NCBI RefSeq assembly: GCF_002165135.1
Contig: NZ_NFZQ01000006.1
Location: 124,001 to 188,000, forward strand
Direction: 5' to 3'
DNA: 64,000 nucleotides
Source of the DNA: Pseudomonas sp. SID14000
Lineage (GTDB): Bacteria; Pseudomonadota; Gammaproteobacteria; Pseudomonadales; Pseudomonadaceae
The notes below the pieces were generated by a model, which worked only from the letters and a program-made list of their open reading frames with translations, ran no database searches and was not told the origin of the DNA. The number at the start of each line of letters is the position of its first letter. Position 1 is the first letter of the stretch. Position numbers and translations under genes: made by a program. This document shows, piece by piece, positions 25,796 to 37,927 of the stretch.

Positions 25796-27082
25796 TCACT
25801 TCAGTTCGATCTGCGCGCACAGCCCGCCGCTTGCTCGGTTGCTCAGGGTCAGTCGGCCACCCATCGCCTGGATCAGCTGGTGGGCAATCGCCAACCCCAG
25901 CCCGGTGCCGCCGGTGCTGCGGTTGCGTGAGCCTTCCACGCGATAGAACGGCTTGAGCACTTCATCCAGTTCGTCACCGGGTATGCCTGGCCCGTTGTCG
26001 AGCACGCGGATCACGGTTGTGCCACCTTCGCGGCTCACCTCCAGTTCGGCAGCACCGGCAAACTTGAGGGCATTGTCCACCAGGTTCACCAGCACCCGGC
26101 GCAAGGCATGCGGGCGGGTTTCCAGAAGGCTGCCGCTGCTGCCATGGCGCTCGACTTGGGCGCCACTGTCCTGGTAGTCGAACACCAGGCTGTCGAGGAA
26201 GGCATCAAGGTTGACCCGGCACGGGGCCTCGGTGCTGGTGTCCATGCTGCGGGCATAGGCCACGCCTTCGCGCACCAAGTGTTCCATTTCACCCAGGTCG
26301 CTCCACAGTTTGTCCTTTTCCACCCCGTCGTCCATCACTTCGACACGCAGCTTCATGCGTGTGATCGGTGTTTGCAGGTCGTGGGAAATGGCTGCCAGCA
26401 ACTGCATGCGTTCCTTTAGATAGGCAGCGATGCGTGCCTGCAGGGCGTTGAAGGCCGCGGCGGCGTAGCGCACCTCGCGCGGGCCGCTTTCATCCAGTTG
26501 CACGCCAGGCTTGTCCGGGTCCAGGTTGTCCACCGCGCGGGCCAGGCGGGTGAGCGGGCCGATCGCCAGGCGCACCGCCAGCCAGGTGCACAGCAGCAGC
26601 ACGGCCAACTGGATCAGCAGCACCACGGGTAGCCAGCGGGCTACCGGGACCGGCGATGGGGTTACGTCGATGGTCAGCGGTGCGCCATCGGCCAGGCTCA
26701 GGTGTGCCTGGAAGTGCGCATTCGGGCCGGGGATTTCCTGGAAGGTCAGGCGATAGTCGGCGCCAATGGCCTTGACGATCGAGTCGGCGGCCATGGGAGG
26801 GTCGCTGCTGGGCATGGCTTCGCCCGCCAGGCCATGGTCCAGCCGGTAGCGGTAGGTACGCCGCTCCAGGCGCGGCAACCAGGCGGCGCGCTCGGCCGCG
26901 GGCAGGCGGTCGAGGATGGCCACTGAGGTGGCCACGTCCTGCTCCAGGGTGCTGAGCATCATCGAGCGGCTGCTGATGTAGCGCTCGTAGGCCTGCAGGC
27001 CGAACGACAGGCCGTAGGCCAGCACCAGGCCGGTGAAGAAGATCAGCGCCAGGCGCGAGGCCAGGGTACGTGGCCACTTCAT
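25796..27082 (-). CDS. Sensor histidine kinase
   Basis: A 428-residue protein with two membrane segments around a periplasmic sensor loop of about 150 residues, a HAMP region, the phospho-acceptor box AISHDLQTPITRMKL, and ATPase boxes NLVDNALKFAG, DNGPGIPG and GGTGLGLAI. The start overlaps the response regulator gene by ATGA, so the pair is one operon. The input signal is unknown; neighbours point to metal or redox stress. Confidence 0.93.
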   Translation of the reverse strand: MKWPRTLASRLALIFFTGLVLAYGLSFGLQAYERYISSRSMMLSTLEQDVATSVAILDRLPAAERAAWLPRLERRTYRYRLDHGLAGEAMPSSDPPMAADSIVKAIGADYRLTFQEIPGPNAHFQAHLSLADGAPLTIDVTPSPVPVARWLPVVLLIQLAVLLLCTWLAVRLAIGPLTRLARAVDNLDPDKPGVQLDESGPREVRYAAAAFNALQARIAAYLKERMQLLAAISHDLQTPITRMKLRVEVMDDGVEKDKLWSDLGEMEHLVREGVAYARSMDTSTEAPCRVNLDAFLDSLVFDYQDSGAQVERHGSSGSLLETRPHALRRVLVNLVDNALKFAGAAELEVSREGGTTVIRVLDNGPGIPGDELDEVLKPFYRVEGSRNRSTGGTGLGLAIAHQLIQAMGGRLTLSNRASGGLCAQIELK

Positions 27083-27819
27083 GATGGCGACTCGAGCAGT
27101 TGCACCGGCAGTGAGAACACGTAGCCCTCGCTGCGCACGGTCTTGATGCAGCTGGGTTCGCGGGCGTCGTCACCCAGGCGCTGGCGCAGGCGGCTGACCA
27201 GCAGGTCGATGGAACGGTCGAAGATGTCGGCTTCGCGGCCCTGGGTCAGGTTGAGCAACTGTTCACGGCTGAGCACCCGCTGCGGGTGGTCGAGGAACAC
27301 CCGCAGCAGGCGGTATTCGGCGCCGCTGAGGGCCACCAGGGTGCCTTCGTTGTCGAGCAGGTGGCGCGCGGTGGTGTCCAGCCGCCACTGGCCGAAGCCC
27401 AGCAGGCGGCTGCTTTCGCTGATGGTCAGGTTAGGCGGCAGCATGCGCGTGCGGCGCAGCACGGCGTTGATACGCGCCAGCAGTTCGCGGGCCGAGAACG
27501 GCTTGGTCAGGTAATCGTCGGCACCCATTTCCAGGCCGACGATGCGGTCGGTTTCGTCGTTGCGCGCGGTCAGCATCAACACTGGGGTGTTGCGGTGCTT
27601 GCCGGCGCGCAGCTCGCGGCACAGCAACAGGCCGTCGTCGCCGGGCATCATGATGTCGAGAACGATCAGGTCGACGCTGTTGGCTTCGAGAAAGGCGCGC
27701 ATCTGCCGGCCGTCGGCGACGATGCTGGTGCGCAGGCCGTTCTTCTTCAGGTAGTTGCCGACCAGTTCGCGGATTTCGCGGTCGTCGTCGACGATCAGGA
27801 TGTGATCGACGTGTTCCAT
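27079..27819 (-). CDS. OmpR-family response regulator
   Basis: A 246-residue protein. The receiver domain has IVDDDREIREL and the phosphorylation Asp in LIVLDIMMPGDDG; a winged-helix OmpR-type DNA-binding domain follows (READIFDRSIDLLVSRLRQRL). It pairs with the kinase gene that overlaps its end. OmpR-type proteins bind direct repeats about 10 or 11 bases apart, as seen at 27890-27909 just upstream of this gene. Confidence 0.94.
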   Translation of the reverse strand: MEHVDHILIVDDDREIRELVGNYLKKNGLRTSIVADGRQMRAFLEANSVDLIVLDIMMPGDDGLLLCRELRAGKHRNTPVLMLTARNDETDRIVGLEMGADDYLTKPFSARELLARINAVLRRTRMLPPNLTISESSRLLGFGQWRLDTTARHLLDNEGTLVALSGAEYRLLRVFLDHPQRVLSREQLLNLTQGREADIFDRSIDLLVSRLRQRLGDDAREPSCIKTVRSEGYVFSLPVQLLESPS

Positions 27820-27889
27820 GCGCTGCGTTCCTGTGCAAGAGGGGATGGGCCCAGTGTACCGAGCGCCTTCGCGTTTGCCTGCGGGGTTT

Positions 27890-27909
27890 TGTATTGCAGT
27901 GTATCTGGC
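27890..27909 (+). promoter_or_regulatory. TGTAT direct repeat, second copy
   Basis: TGTATTGCAGTGTATCTGGC shares 15 or more of 20 bases with the site at 22181, with the same 10-base spacing. It lies between the divergent response regulator gene and the gene at 28040, so it could control both. Confidence 0.6.
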
Positions 27910-28039
27910 ATGTGTTCAGACACAGGAGGAAGCACATCACAGCTTCGGGCGACACATACGGGATACCTGGCCGGCGTGAAATGGCTCTCGACCGGGGAGC
28001 ACAACTCCCCACCCTCAAGCGATACACAGGAGAGATGCC

Positions 28040-28315
28040 ATGAACTTCAATATTTTCGCCCGTGCCACTTTGTTCGCCGTGCTCAGCTTCGGCGCCATTG
28101 CCGCCCAGGCCTCCACGATGCCGATGGACGATACCGGGGTCATGCAGTACCGCTACGGTGACCACCTTGATGTGAAGAAAGTGCTGTCGATACAGGATGA
28201 CCAGAGCAACGCCTGCGGCCTGGTGAACACCCGCATGGATTACCTCGACTCCAAGGGCCAGCAACAGAGCGTGCAGTACCGCACCTACGCCACCGGCGGT
28301 TGCCATGAGAATTGA
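28040..28315 (+). CDS. Small exported DUF2790-like protein
   Basis: A 91-residue protein with a signal peptide (cleavage near AQA-S) and a short domain like the Pseudomonas DUF2790 family (LDVKKVLSIQDDQSNACGLVNTRMDYLDSKGQ). Two Cys could form a disulfide. AGGAGAG precedes the ATG. DUF2790 genes are often metal- or two-component-responsive in pseudomonads, which fits the divergent regulator. It overlaps the thioredoxin-like gene by 11 bases. Confidence 0.75.
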   Translation: MNFNIFARATLFAVLSFGAIAAQASTMPMDDTGVMQYRYGDHLDVKKVLSIQDDQSNACGLVNTRMDYLDSKGQQQSVQYRTYATGGCHEN

Positions 28316-28841
28316 TCGCCGTTTGTTGTTGAAGGTTGGCGGCATTGCCCTGGCGCTGGTCGGCCTGGGCCTGGCCGGGCACCTGATGGCCCGCGACAGC
28401 TACGGTGCCATGCCGTCGCTGTCCGGCGCCAGCCAGTGGCTGAACTCGGCGCCGCTGGATGGCCCTGGGCTCAAGGGCAAGGTGGTGCTGGTGGACTTCT
28501 GGACCTGGGACTGCATCAATTGCCGGCGCAGCCTGCCGCATGTGAACGAATGGGCGCGGCGCTATGCCGACCAGGGGCTGGTGGTGGTCGGCGTGCATAC
28601 ACCGGAGTACGACTACGAGCATGACGTTGGCACCTTGCGTGACAAGGTGGCCAGGCTGGGGATCGGTTACCCGGTAGCGGTGGATAACGACTACAAGGTG
28701 TGGAATGCCTGGGGCAACCAGTTCTGGCCGGCACACTACTTTGTCGACCGCCAGGGGCAGGTACGCCATGTGCACTTTGGCGAGGGGGATTATGGTGGGC
28801 AGGAGCAGGTGATACAGGCGTTGCTGGATGAGAAAAGGTAA
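28305..28841 (+). CDS. Membrane-anchored thioredoxin-like protein
   Basis: A 178-residue protein with an N-terminal hydrophobic anchor or signal (RRLLLKVGGIALALVGLGLAGHLMA) and a redoxin/TlpA-type fold. The active site is FWTWDCINCRRSLPH, a CINC motif instead of CxPC, as in a subgroup of TlpA-like proteins. It faces the periplasm and may reduce or oxidise thiols under metal stress. It is translationally coupled to the DUF2790-like gene. Confidence 0.82.
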   Translation: MRIDRRLLLKVGGIALALVGLGLAGHLMARDSYGAMPSLSGASQWLNSAPLDGPGLKGKVVLVDFWTWDCINCRRSLPHVNEWARRYADQGLVVVGVHTPEYDYEHDVGTLRDKVARLGIGYPVAVDNDYKVWNAWGNQFWPAHYFVDRQGQVRHVHFGEGDYGGQEQVIQALLDEKR

Positions 28842-28850
28842 TTGGCCTGC

Positions 28851-28962
28851 GCCGGCCTCTTCGCGGTGGTTCGACGACTCGATGAACCCGCTCCCACAGA
28901 TACTGCACCGCTTGCAGACTGTGCGATCCCTGTGGGAGCGGGTTCACCCGCGAAGAAGCCAA
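28851..28962. repeat. Inverted REP pair, first copy interrupted
   Basis: The second element (28928-28962) is a normal P. putida-type REP in reverse orientation (CCCTGTGGGAGCGGGTTCA...). The first (28851-28899) has the two REP ends, but about 14-15 extra bases (near GTGGTTCGACGACTCGAT) sit in the middle. The pair lies between convergent genes. Confidence 0.75.
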
Positions 28963-28972
28963 CAACGATCTG

Positions 28973-29821
28973 TCAGGTGAAACTGGCAAAATGCGCCTGC
29001 ATCCGCGCCGCATCCGCCTGGCGCCCGCTGAACAGCTCGAACGCCTTCACCGCCTGGAACACGGCCATGTTGCTGCCATCCAGGGTGCGGCAGCCCAGTG
29101 CCCGGGCGGCGCGCAGCAGTTCGGTCTCCAGTGGGAAGTAGATGATCTCCGCCACCCACAGCCGCGCATGCAGCAGCTCCACCGGCAGCGGCGTACCCGG
29201 CAGCTTGGCCATGCCCACCGGCGTGGTGTTGACCAGTCCGTCCGCCTCGGCCAGGGACGTGGCCAGGTCGGTGCCGACCACGGCGCGCCCGGCACCGAAG
29301 TGGGCATTCAGGTTGTCCACCAGGGCCTGTGCGCGGGCCGCATCCACTTCGAACAGCACCAGCCGCTCGACCCCCTCACCCAGCAGGGCATGGGCTACGG
29401 CTGAACCTGCACCACCGGCCCCCATCTGCACCACCTGGCGTCGTGCCACGTCGGGCAAGCCACGGCGCAAACCTTCGGCAAAGCCCAGGCAGTCGGTATT
29501 GTGGCCGACCCGCTTGCCGTCCTTGAGCACAACGGTATTCACCGCACCGATGCCGCGGGCTTCGTCCGACAGTTCGTCGAGCAACGGCAGGATCGCCTGC
29601 TTGAACGGGTAGGTGATGTTGAGCCCGGTAAAGCCGGTGTGTTGGGCGGCGTCGAGCAAGCCGGGCAGGGCGCTGTCGTCCAGTTGCAGCTGGTCGGCAT
29701 CGATCAGCCGGTACAGGTAGCGCAGCGCCTGGGCGTCACCTTCGTGTTCGTGCAGGGCAGGGGTGCGCGACAGCTGGATGCCGCGGCCGATCAGGCCGGC
29801 GAGGATGGCTTGCTGGCTCAT
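28973..29821 (-). CDS. Shikimate/quinate dehydrogenase
   Basis: A 282-residue protein of the AroE family. SRTPALHEHEG stands at the substrate site (the common form is SxSPxmH), GLNITYPFKQ has the catalytic Lys, NTDCLGF the substrate Asp, and GAGGAGSAVAHAL binds the nucleotide. The SRTP form is seen in quinate/shikimate-catabolic or paralogous AroE proteins. It overlaps the type II dehydroquinase gene by ATGA; together they could use quinate or shikimate. An MFS symporter of shikimate-type lies at 36229. Confidence 0.9.
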   Translation of the reverse strand: MSQQAILAGLIGRGIQLSRTPALHEHEGDAQALRYLYRLIDADQLQLDDSALPGLLDAAQHTGFTGLNITYPFKQAILPLLDELSDEARGIGAVNTVVLKDGKRVGHNTDCLGFAEGLRRGLPDVARRQVVQMGAGGAGSAVAHALLGEGVERLVLFEVDAARAQALVDNLNAHFGAGRAVVGTDLATSLAEADGLVNTTPVGMAKLPGTPLPVELLHARLWVAEIIYFPLETELLRAARALGCRTLDGSNMAVFQAVKAFELFSGRQADAARMQAHFASFT

Positions 29822-30267
29822 GCGCTATGCTCCTGAACCATTTCGGCGAAGTGGCTGATGGCCATGCGGTAGCCATGGCTGCCCAGGCCGCAGATGACCC
29901 CGACGGCGATGGACGATATGAACGACAGGTGACGGAACGGTTCGCGCTTGTGCACGTTGGACAGGTGCACTTCGATAACCGGCACTTCGCTGGCCACCAG
30001 GGCATCGCGGATGGCTACTGAGGTATGGGTCCAGGCACCGGGGTTGATCACGATGCCGGCGCAGCGACCACGGGCGGCATGGATCCAGTCGATCAGTTCG
30101 CCTTCGTGGTTGGTTTGGCGGAATTCAATTTCCAGGCCATGGGCATGGGCAGTATCGGCGCAACCCCGGGCCAGGTCGGCGAGGGTTTCGTAGCCGTACT
30201 GGGCAGGCTCGCGGGTGCCCAGCATGTTCAGGTTGGGGCCGTTGAGCACGAGAATAATGGGCTTCAT
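29818..30267 (-). CDS. aroQ: 3-dehydroquinate dehydratase, type II
   Basis: A 149-residue protein with ILVLNGPNLNMLGTREP, the mobile-loop Tyr in QYGYETL, NPGAWTHTSVAIRDAL and VIEVHLSNVHKREPFRH, all hallmark parts of type II dehydroquinase. It converts 3-dehydroquinate to 3-dehydroshikimate. ATG at 30267 and 30276 are both possible; neither has a strong ribosome site. It is coupled to the AroE-like gene. Confidence 0.95.
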   Translation of the reverse strand: MKPIILVLNGPNLNMLGTREPAQYGYETLADLARGCADTAHAHGLEIEFRQTNHEGELIDWIHAARGRCAGIVINPGAWTHTSVAIRDALVASEVPVIEVHLSNVHKREPFRHLSFISSIAVGVICGLGSHGYRMAISHFAEMVQEHSA

Positions 30268-30322
30268 TACGGGCATCGCTTTGTTGTTGTTGGATTCACC
30301 TAGTTTTGTACCGCCTGGTTAG

Positions 30323-30341
30323 TTTAGTCAATTGGACTAAA
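30323..30341. promoter_or_regulatory. Palindromic operator candidate
   Basis: TTTAGTC-AATTG-GACTAAA is a perfect 7-bp inverted repeat in the gap between the divergent aroQ and czcC-like genes. Its size and symmetry fit a dimeric repressor site such as an IclR or GntR type; the regulator gene is not in the window. Confidence 0.55.
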
Positions 30342-30505
30342 CCGCTGTACCAGGAAAGTGGGCGATTATCGAACCCTGCATGTACACATCCCCTGTAGGA
30401 GAGAAACGCAGGCTGGATTACAAAATTGTAATTTTCCCGCCACCCCCCCGATAAGCACGGCTTTCTACAGTCCCTCGCCAAAGCTCGCCGACGAGGACCT
30501 GTTTC

Positions 30506-31751
30506 GTGCCTATCCCCCGCAAGACCGCCTTGCTCTGCCTGTTGCTGGCCGGCGCCGCCAGCGCCCAGGCCAGCCAGAGCCTGAGCCTGCCCCAGGCGCT
30601 TGATGCTGCTTTTGCCCGGAACCCGGAGTTGGCCGCGGCCGGCCGGGAAATCGGCATTGCCGACGGCGAGCGACGCCAGGCCGGGCTAATCCCCAACCCG
30701 GAGTTGTCCTGGGAGGTCGAGGACACCCGCCGCGACACCAGCACCACCACTGTCACCCTCAGCCAGCCGCTGGAGCTGGGCGGCAAACGCGGCGCACGCA
30801 TCGCCGTGGCCGGTGCCGGCCAGGCCATCGCCCAGCTGGACCTGGAGCGCCAGCGCAACGGACTGCGCGCCGATGTGGTGCAGGCTTTCCATGCGGCCTT
30901 GCGCGCGCAGACCGCGCTGGAGCTGGCGCAGCAATCGCAGGCGTTGACCGAGCGTGGGCTGCGGGTGGTGCAGGGGCGGGTGACCGCCGGCCAGTCATCG
31001 CCCGTGGAGGCCACCCGGGCACAGGTGCAACTGGCCCAGGCCCAGGCCGAAGTGCGCCGCGCGCAAACCCAGCGCAGCGTGGCATACCAGGCCCTGGCAC
31101 GGTTGACCGGCAGCCCGCTGGCAAGCTTCGACCAGTTGCAGGCAGCCAACCTGTCCCCTGGTGACGCGCCCAGCGCCGACGCCCTGCTCGACCAGGTCGA
31201 GCAGACGGCTGAATGGCGCCTGGCCGCCGCCCAGGTCGAGCGCGGCGAAGCGTCCCTCGGGTCGGAAAAAGCCCTGCGCATTCCCAACCTCACCGTCAGC
31301 CTTGGCAGCCAGTACAGCCGCGAAGACCGCGAGCGGGTCAATGTGGTGGGCCTGTCGATGCCCTTGCCGCTGTTCGACCGCAACCAGGGCAACGTGCTGG
31401 CCGCAGCCCGCCGGGCCGACCAGGCGCGTGACCTGCGCAACGCAGTAGAGCTGCGCTTGCGCAGTGAAACCCGGAGCGCTGTCAGCCAGTGGGCCACGGC
31501 CATGCAGGAGGTACAGGCCTATGACCGCACCATCCTGCCCTTTGCACAGCAGGCCGTGGACACCGCCACCCGCGGTTTCGAAATGGGCAAGTTCGCCTTC
31601 CTCGATGTACTTGATGCCCAGCGCACGCTGATCGAGGCACGCGGGCTGTACCTCGAGGCACTGGCCTCGGCGACCGACGCGCGGGCGCAGGTCGAACGGA
31701 TCTATGGCGACCTCGATGGCCTGAGCAACAGATTGAACAGCAGGAGCAACG

Positions 31752-31759
<8 letters not shown>
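30506..31759 (+). CDS. czcC: CzcC-type outer membrane efflux protein
   Basis: A 417-residue TolC-family protein with a signal peptide (cleavage near AQA-S) and long helical repeats (QALDAAFARNPELAAAGREI, ARAQVQLAQAQAEVRRAQTQ). The start is GTG at 30506, after GAGGA. It is the outer channel of the metal efflux complex whose other two parts follow, and its end overlaps the adaptor gene by 8 bases. Confidence 0.92.
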
Positions 31760-36114
<4,355 letters not shown>

Positions 36115-36120
36115 GACCCC

Positions 36121-36224
36121 GGGGCCGCTTTGCGGCCCATCGCGACACAAGGCCGCTCCTACAGGTTTACGCGTTCCTCTGTAGGAGCGGCCTTGTGTCG
36201 CGATGGGCTGCAAAGCAGCCCCAA
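36121..36224. repeat. Large inverted repeat, second copy
   Basis: The same two 26-base arms as at 24445 (here 36139-36164 and 36179-36204) lie between the convergent czcA and MFS genes, again with flanking GGGGCCGC/GCGGCCC and CTGCAAAGCAGCCCC pairing. Confidence 0.85.
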
Positions 36225-36228
36225 AATA

Positions 36229-37566
36229 TCAAACAGTACGACGAGCCCCAGCCCTCGCATCGTTGCCCCCAGCCTCATCATGCAACGAAATCCGCGAAGT
36301 CTCCGGCAACGCCAACCCACCCACCAAGGCCACCAGTGCAATCACCACCAGGTAGAACGCCGGTGCCAGGCTGCTGCCGGTCTGCCCGATCAGCCAGGTC
36401 GCCACCAACGGCGCGGTGCCGCCAAACAGGGTATAGGCCACGTTGTAGGTAATCGCCGAAGCGGTATAGCGGGTGCGGGTAGGGAAGCTTTCCGACAGCA
36501 ATGCTGCCGTGACCACACCACTACACAACGCCCCCACTGCCAGCAGGATCACCCCCAGCAACGCGCCGGACATCGAGCCGGAGCTGGCCAGCCAGTACGC
36601 CGGGAACACGCACAGCATCACCCACAGGCAGGTAAAGCCGATGGTCTTGCGCCGCCCTACGCGGTCCGAGAACGCCCCGGCCAGCGGGCAGCCGACCGCA
36701 GCGAACAACAGGGCCACAGTGGTCACCAGCAGCGCTTGCGCGCGGGTCAGGTGGCCAACCAGTTGCAGGTAGGTGGCGAAGTAGGTGGTGAACATATAGA
36801 ACGACAGTGCGGTCAGCGAGATGAAGGCCCCCAGGTTGCGGATCGCCCGGCCATGGTTGCGCAGGGTTTCCTTGAGCGGCGAATGTTCATGCTCCTTGCC
36901 CTGGGCGATGGCTTCACGGAACGCCGGGGTTTCTTCCATGCGCCAGCGCAGGTACAGGCCCACCAGCCCCAGCGGTGCGGCAATCAGGAACGGGATGCGC
37001 CAGCCCCAGGCATTCATTGCTTCGGCCGACAGGCTGGCTTCCAGGCCATAGGCGATCACTGCCGCGCAGGCAAAGGCGGAAAAGGTCGACACCGGCACGA
37101 AGCTGCCATAGAAGGCGCGCTTGTCGTTGGGGGCGTGCTCCATCAGGTAGGCGCAGGCCCCGGCATACTCGCCACCGGCGGAAAAGCCCTGCAGGCAGCG
37201 CGCCAGGGTCAGCAGCGCGGGGGCTGCCAGGCCGATGCTGGCGTAGGTTGGCAGCAGGCCGATGAGGGTCGTGGAGCCGGCCATCAGCAGGATGGTCAGC
37301 GACAGGATACGCTTGCGCCCCAGGCGGTCACCCAGCGCGCCGAACACGATGCCGCCCAGGGGGCGCAGGGCGAAGGCCACGGCGAAAACCGCAAAGGTCT
37401 TGAGCAAGGCCACGCTGGCATTTTCGCTGGCGAAGAACTGGCTGGCGATCAGGGTAGCGAGAAAGCCGTAGACGGCGAAGTCGAACCATTCGACGAAATT
37501 GCCGATGGCCGAGGCGGCTATCACCCGGCGCAGGGTGGCGGGGGATACCTCGTGAGGTGCGGGCAT
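36229..37566 (-). CDS. MFS metabolite:proton symporter
   Basis: A 445-residue protein with 12 membrane segments of the ShiA/KgtP/ProP branch (IGNFVEWFDFAVYGFLAT; GALGDRLGRKRIL; AGGEYAGACAYLMEHAP). This branch imports organic acids such as shikimate or 2-oxoglutarate. I prefer the ATG at 37566, 8 bases after GGAGA, over 37587. The nearby aroE/aroQ pair would fit shikimate or quinate uptake, but they are separated by the czc operon. Confidence 0.88.
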   Translation of the reverse strand: MPAPHEVSPATLRRVIAASAIGNFVEWFDFAVYGFLATLIASQFFASENASVALLKTFAVFAVAFALRPLGGIVFGALGDRLGRKRILSLTILLMAGSTTLIGLLPTYASIGLAAPALLTLARCLQGFSAGGEYAGACAYLMEHAPNDKRAFYGSFVPVSTFSAFACAAVIAYGLEASLSAEAMNAWGWRIPFLIAAPLGLVGLYLRWRMEETPAFREAIAQGKEHEHSPLKETLRNHGRAIRNLGAFISLTALSFYMFTTYFATYLQLVGHLTRAQALLVTTVALLFAAVGCPLAGAFSDRVGRRKTIGFTCLWVMLCVFPAYWLASSGSMSGALLGVILLAVGALCSGVVTAALLSESFPTRTRYTASAITYNVAYTLFGGTAPLVATWLIGQTGSSLAPAFYLVVIALVALVGGLALPETSRISLHDEAGGNDARAGARRTV

Positions 37567-37701
37567 GCGAGTGCTCTCCGGTTCCATTGGCAGGCATGAT
37601 GAAAGTGGCGCGGTCGGGCCGCGCCATCATTGTTGTGCTTGCCAGTAGATCGCCGGGTGCTGCAGGGCGCTTTGTCGAGGGCGACCTCGGGATATCTGAT
37701 T

Positions 37702-37745
37702 CAACCGTTGCCGCGATCTCCTGCAGGAGATCGCGGCAACGGTTG
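37702..37745. repeat. 44-bp perfect palindrome
   Basis: Starting CAACCGTTGCCGCGATCTCC and ending with the exact complement, the 22-base half-sites meet at CTGCAG with no spacer and no mismatch. It sits at the broken end of a ParA gene remnant and upstream of the MFS gene. Confidence 0.95.
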
Positions 37746-37870
37746 CAGTCGAACGGTATCAACAGCTGCTCGGCCATCACCAGCGCGCTGAAGGTATGGC
37801 AGTTGAATGCCGGCGGGGTGTCGAGGTAGATCCGCTCGTAGTCCTCGCCCAGTTCCACCAACAGCTTGGG
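37742..37870 (-). pseudogene. ParA-family ATPase remnant
   Basis: About 43 codons read LLVELGEDYERIYLDTPPAF, followed by CHTFSALVMAEQLLIPFDCN, which is the central part of a ParA/Soj ATPase (the DTPPA Walker B region). The Walker A start and the C-terminal half are missing. One side is cut by a REP element (37875) and the other by the 44-bp palindrome. It is not a functional gene. Confidence 0.8.
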
Positions 37871-37874
37871 GGTA

Positions 37875-37914
37875 CCTGTAGGAGCAGGCGTGCCCGCGAA
37901 AGGGCCAGCACAGG
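37875..37914. repeat. REP element
   Basis: CCTGTAGGAGCAGGCGTGCC with the following CGCGAA and GGCCAGCACAGG matches the P. putida-type REP, here with a slightly changed loop. It separates the ParA remnant from the diguanylate cyclase gene. Confidence 0.75.
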
Positions 37915-37927
37915 CGAAACAAGGCGC

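Noticed and set aside
37328..37861. A 177-codon frame as a ParA-like gene
   Set aside because: Only about 40 codons are ParA text; the rest runs through the palindrome and antisense to the MFS gene.
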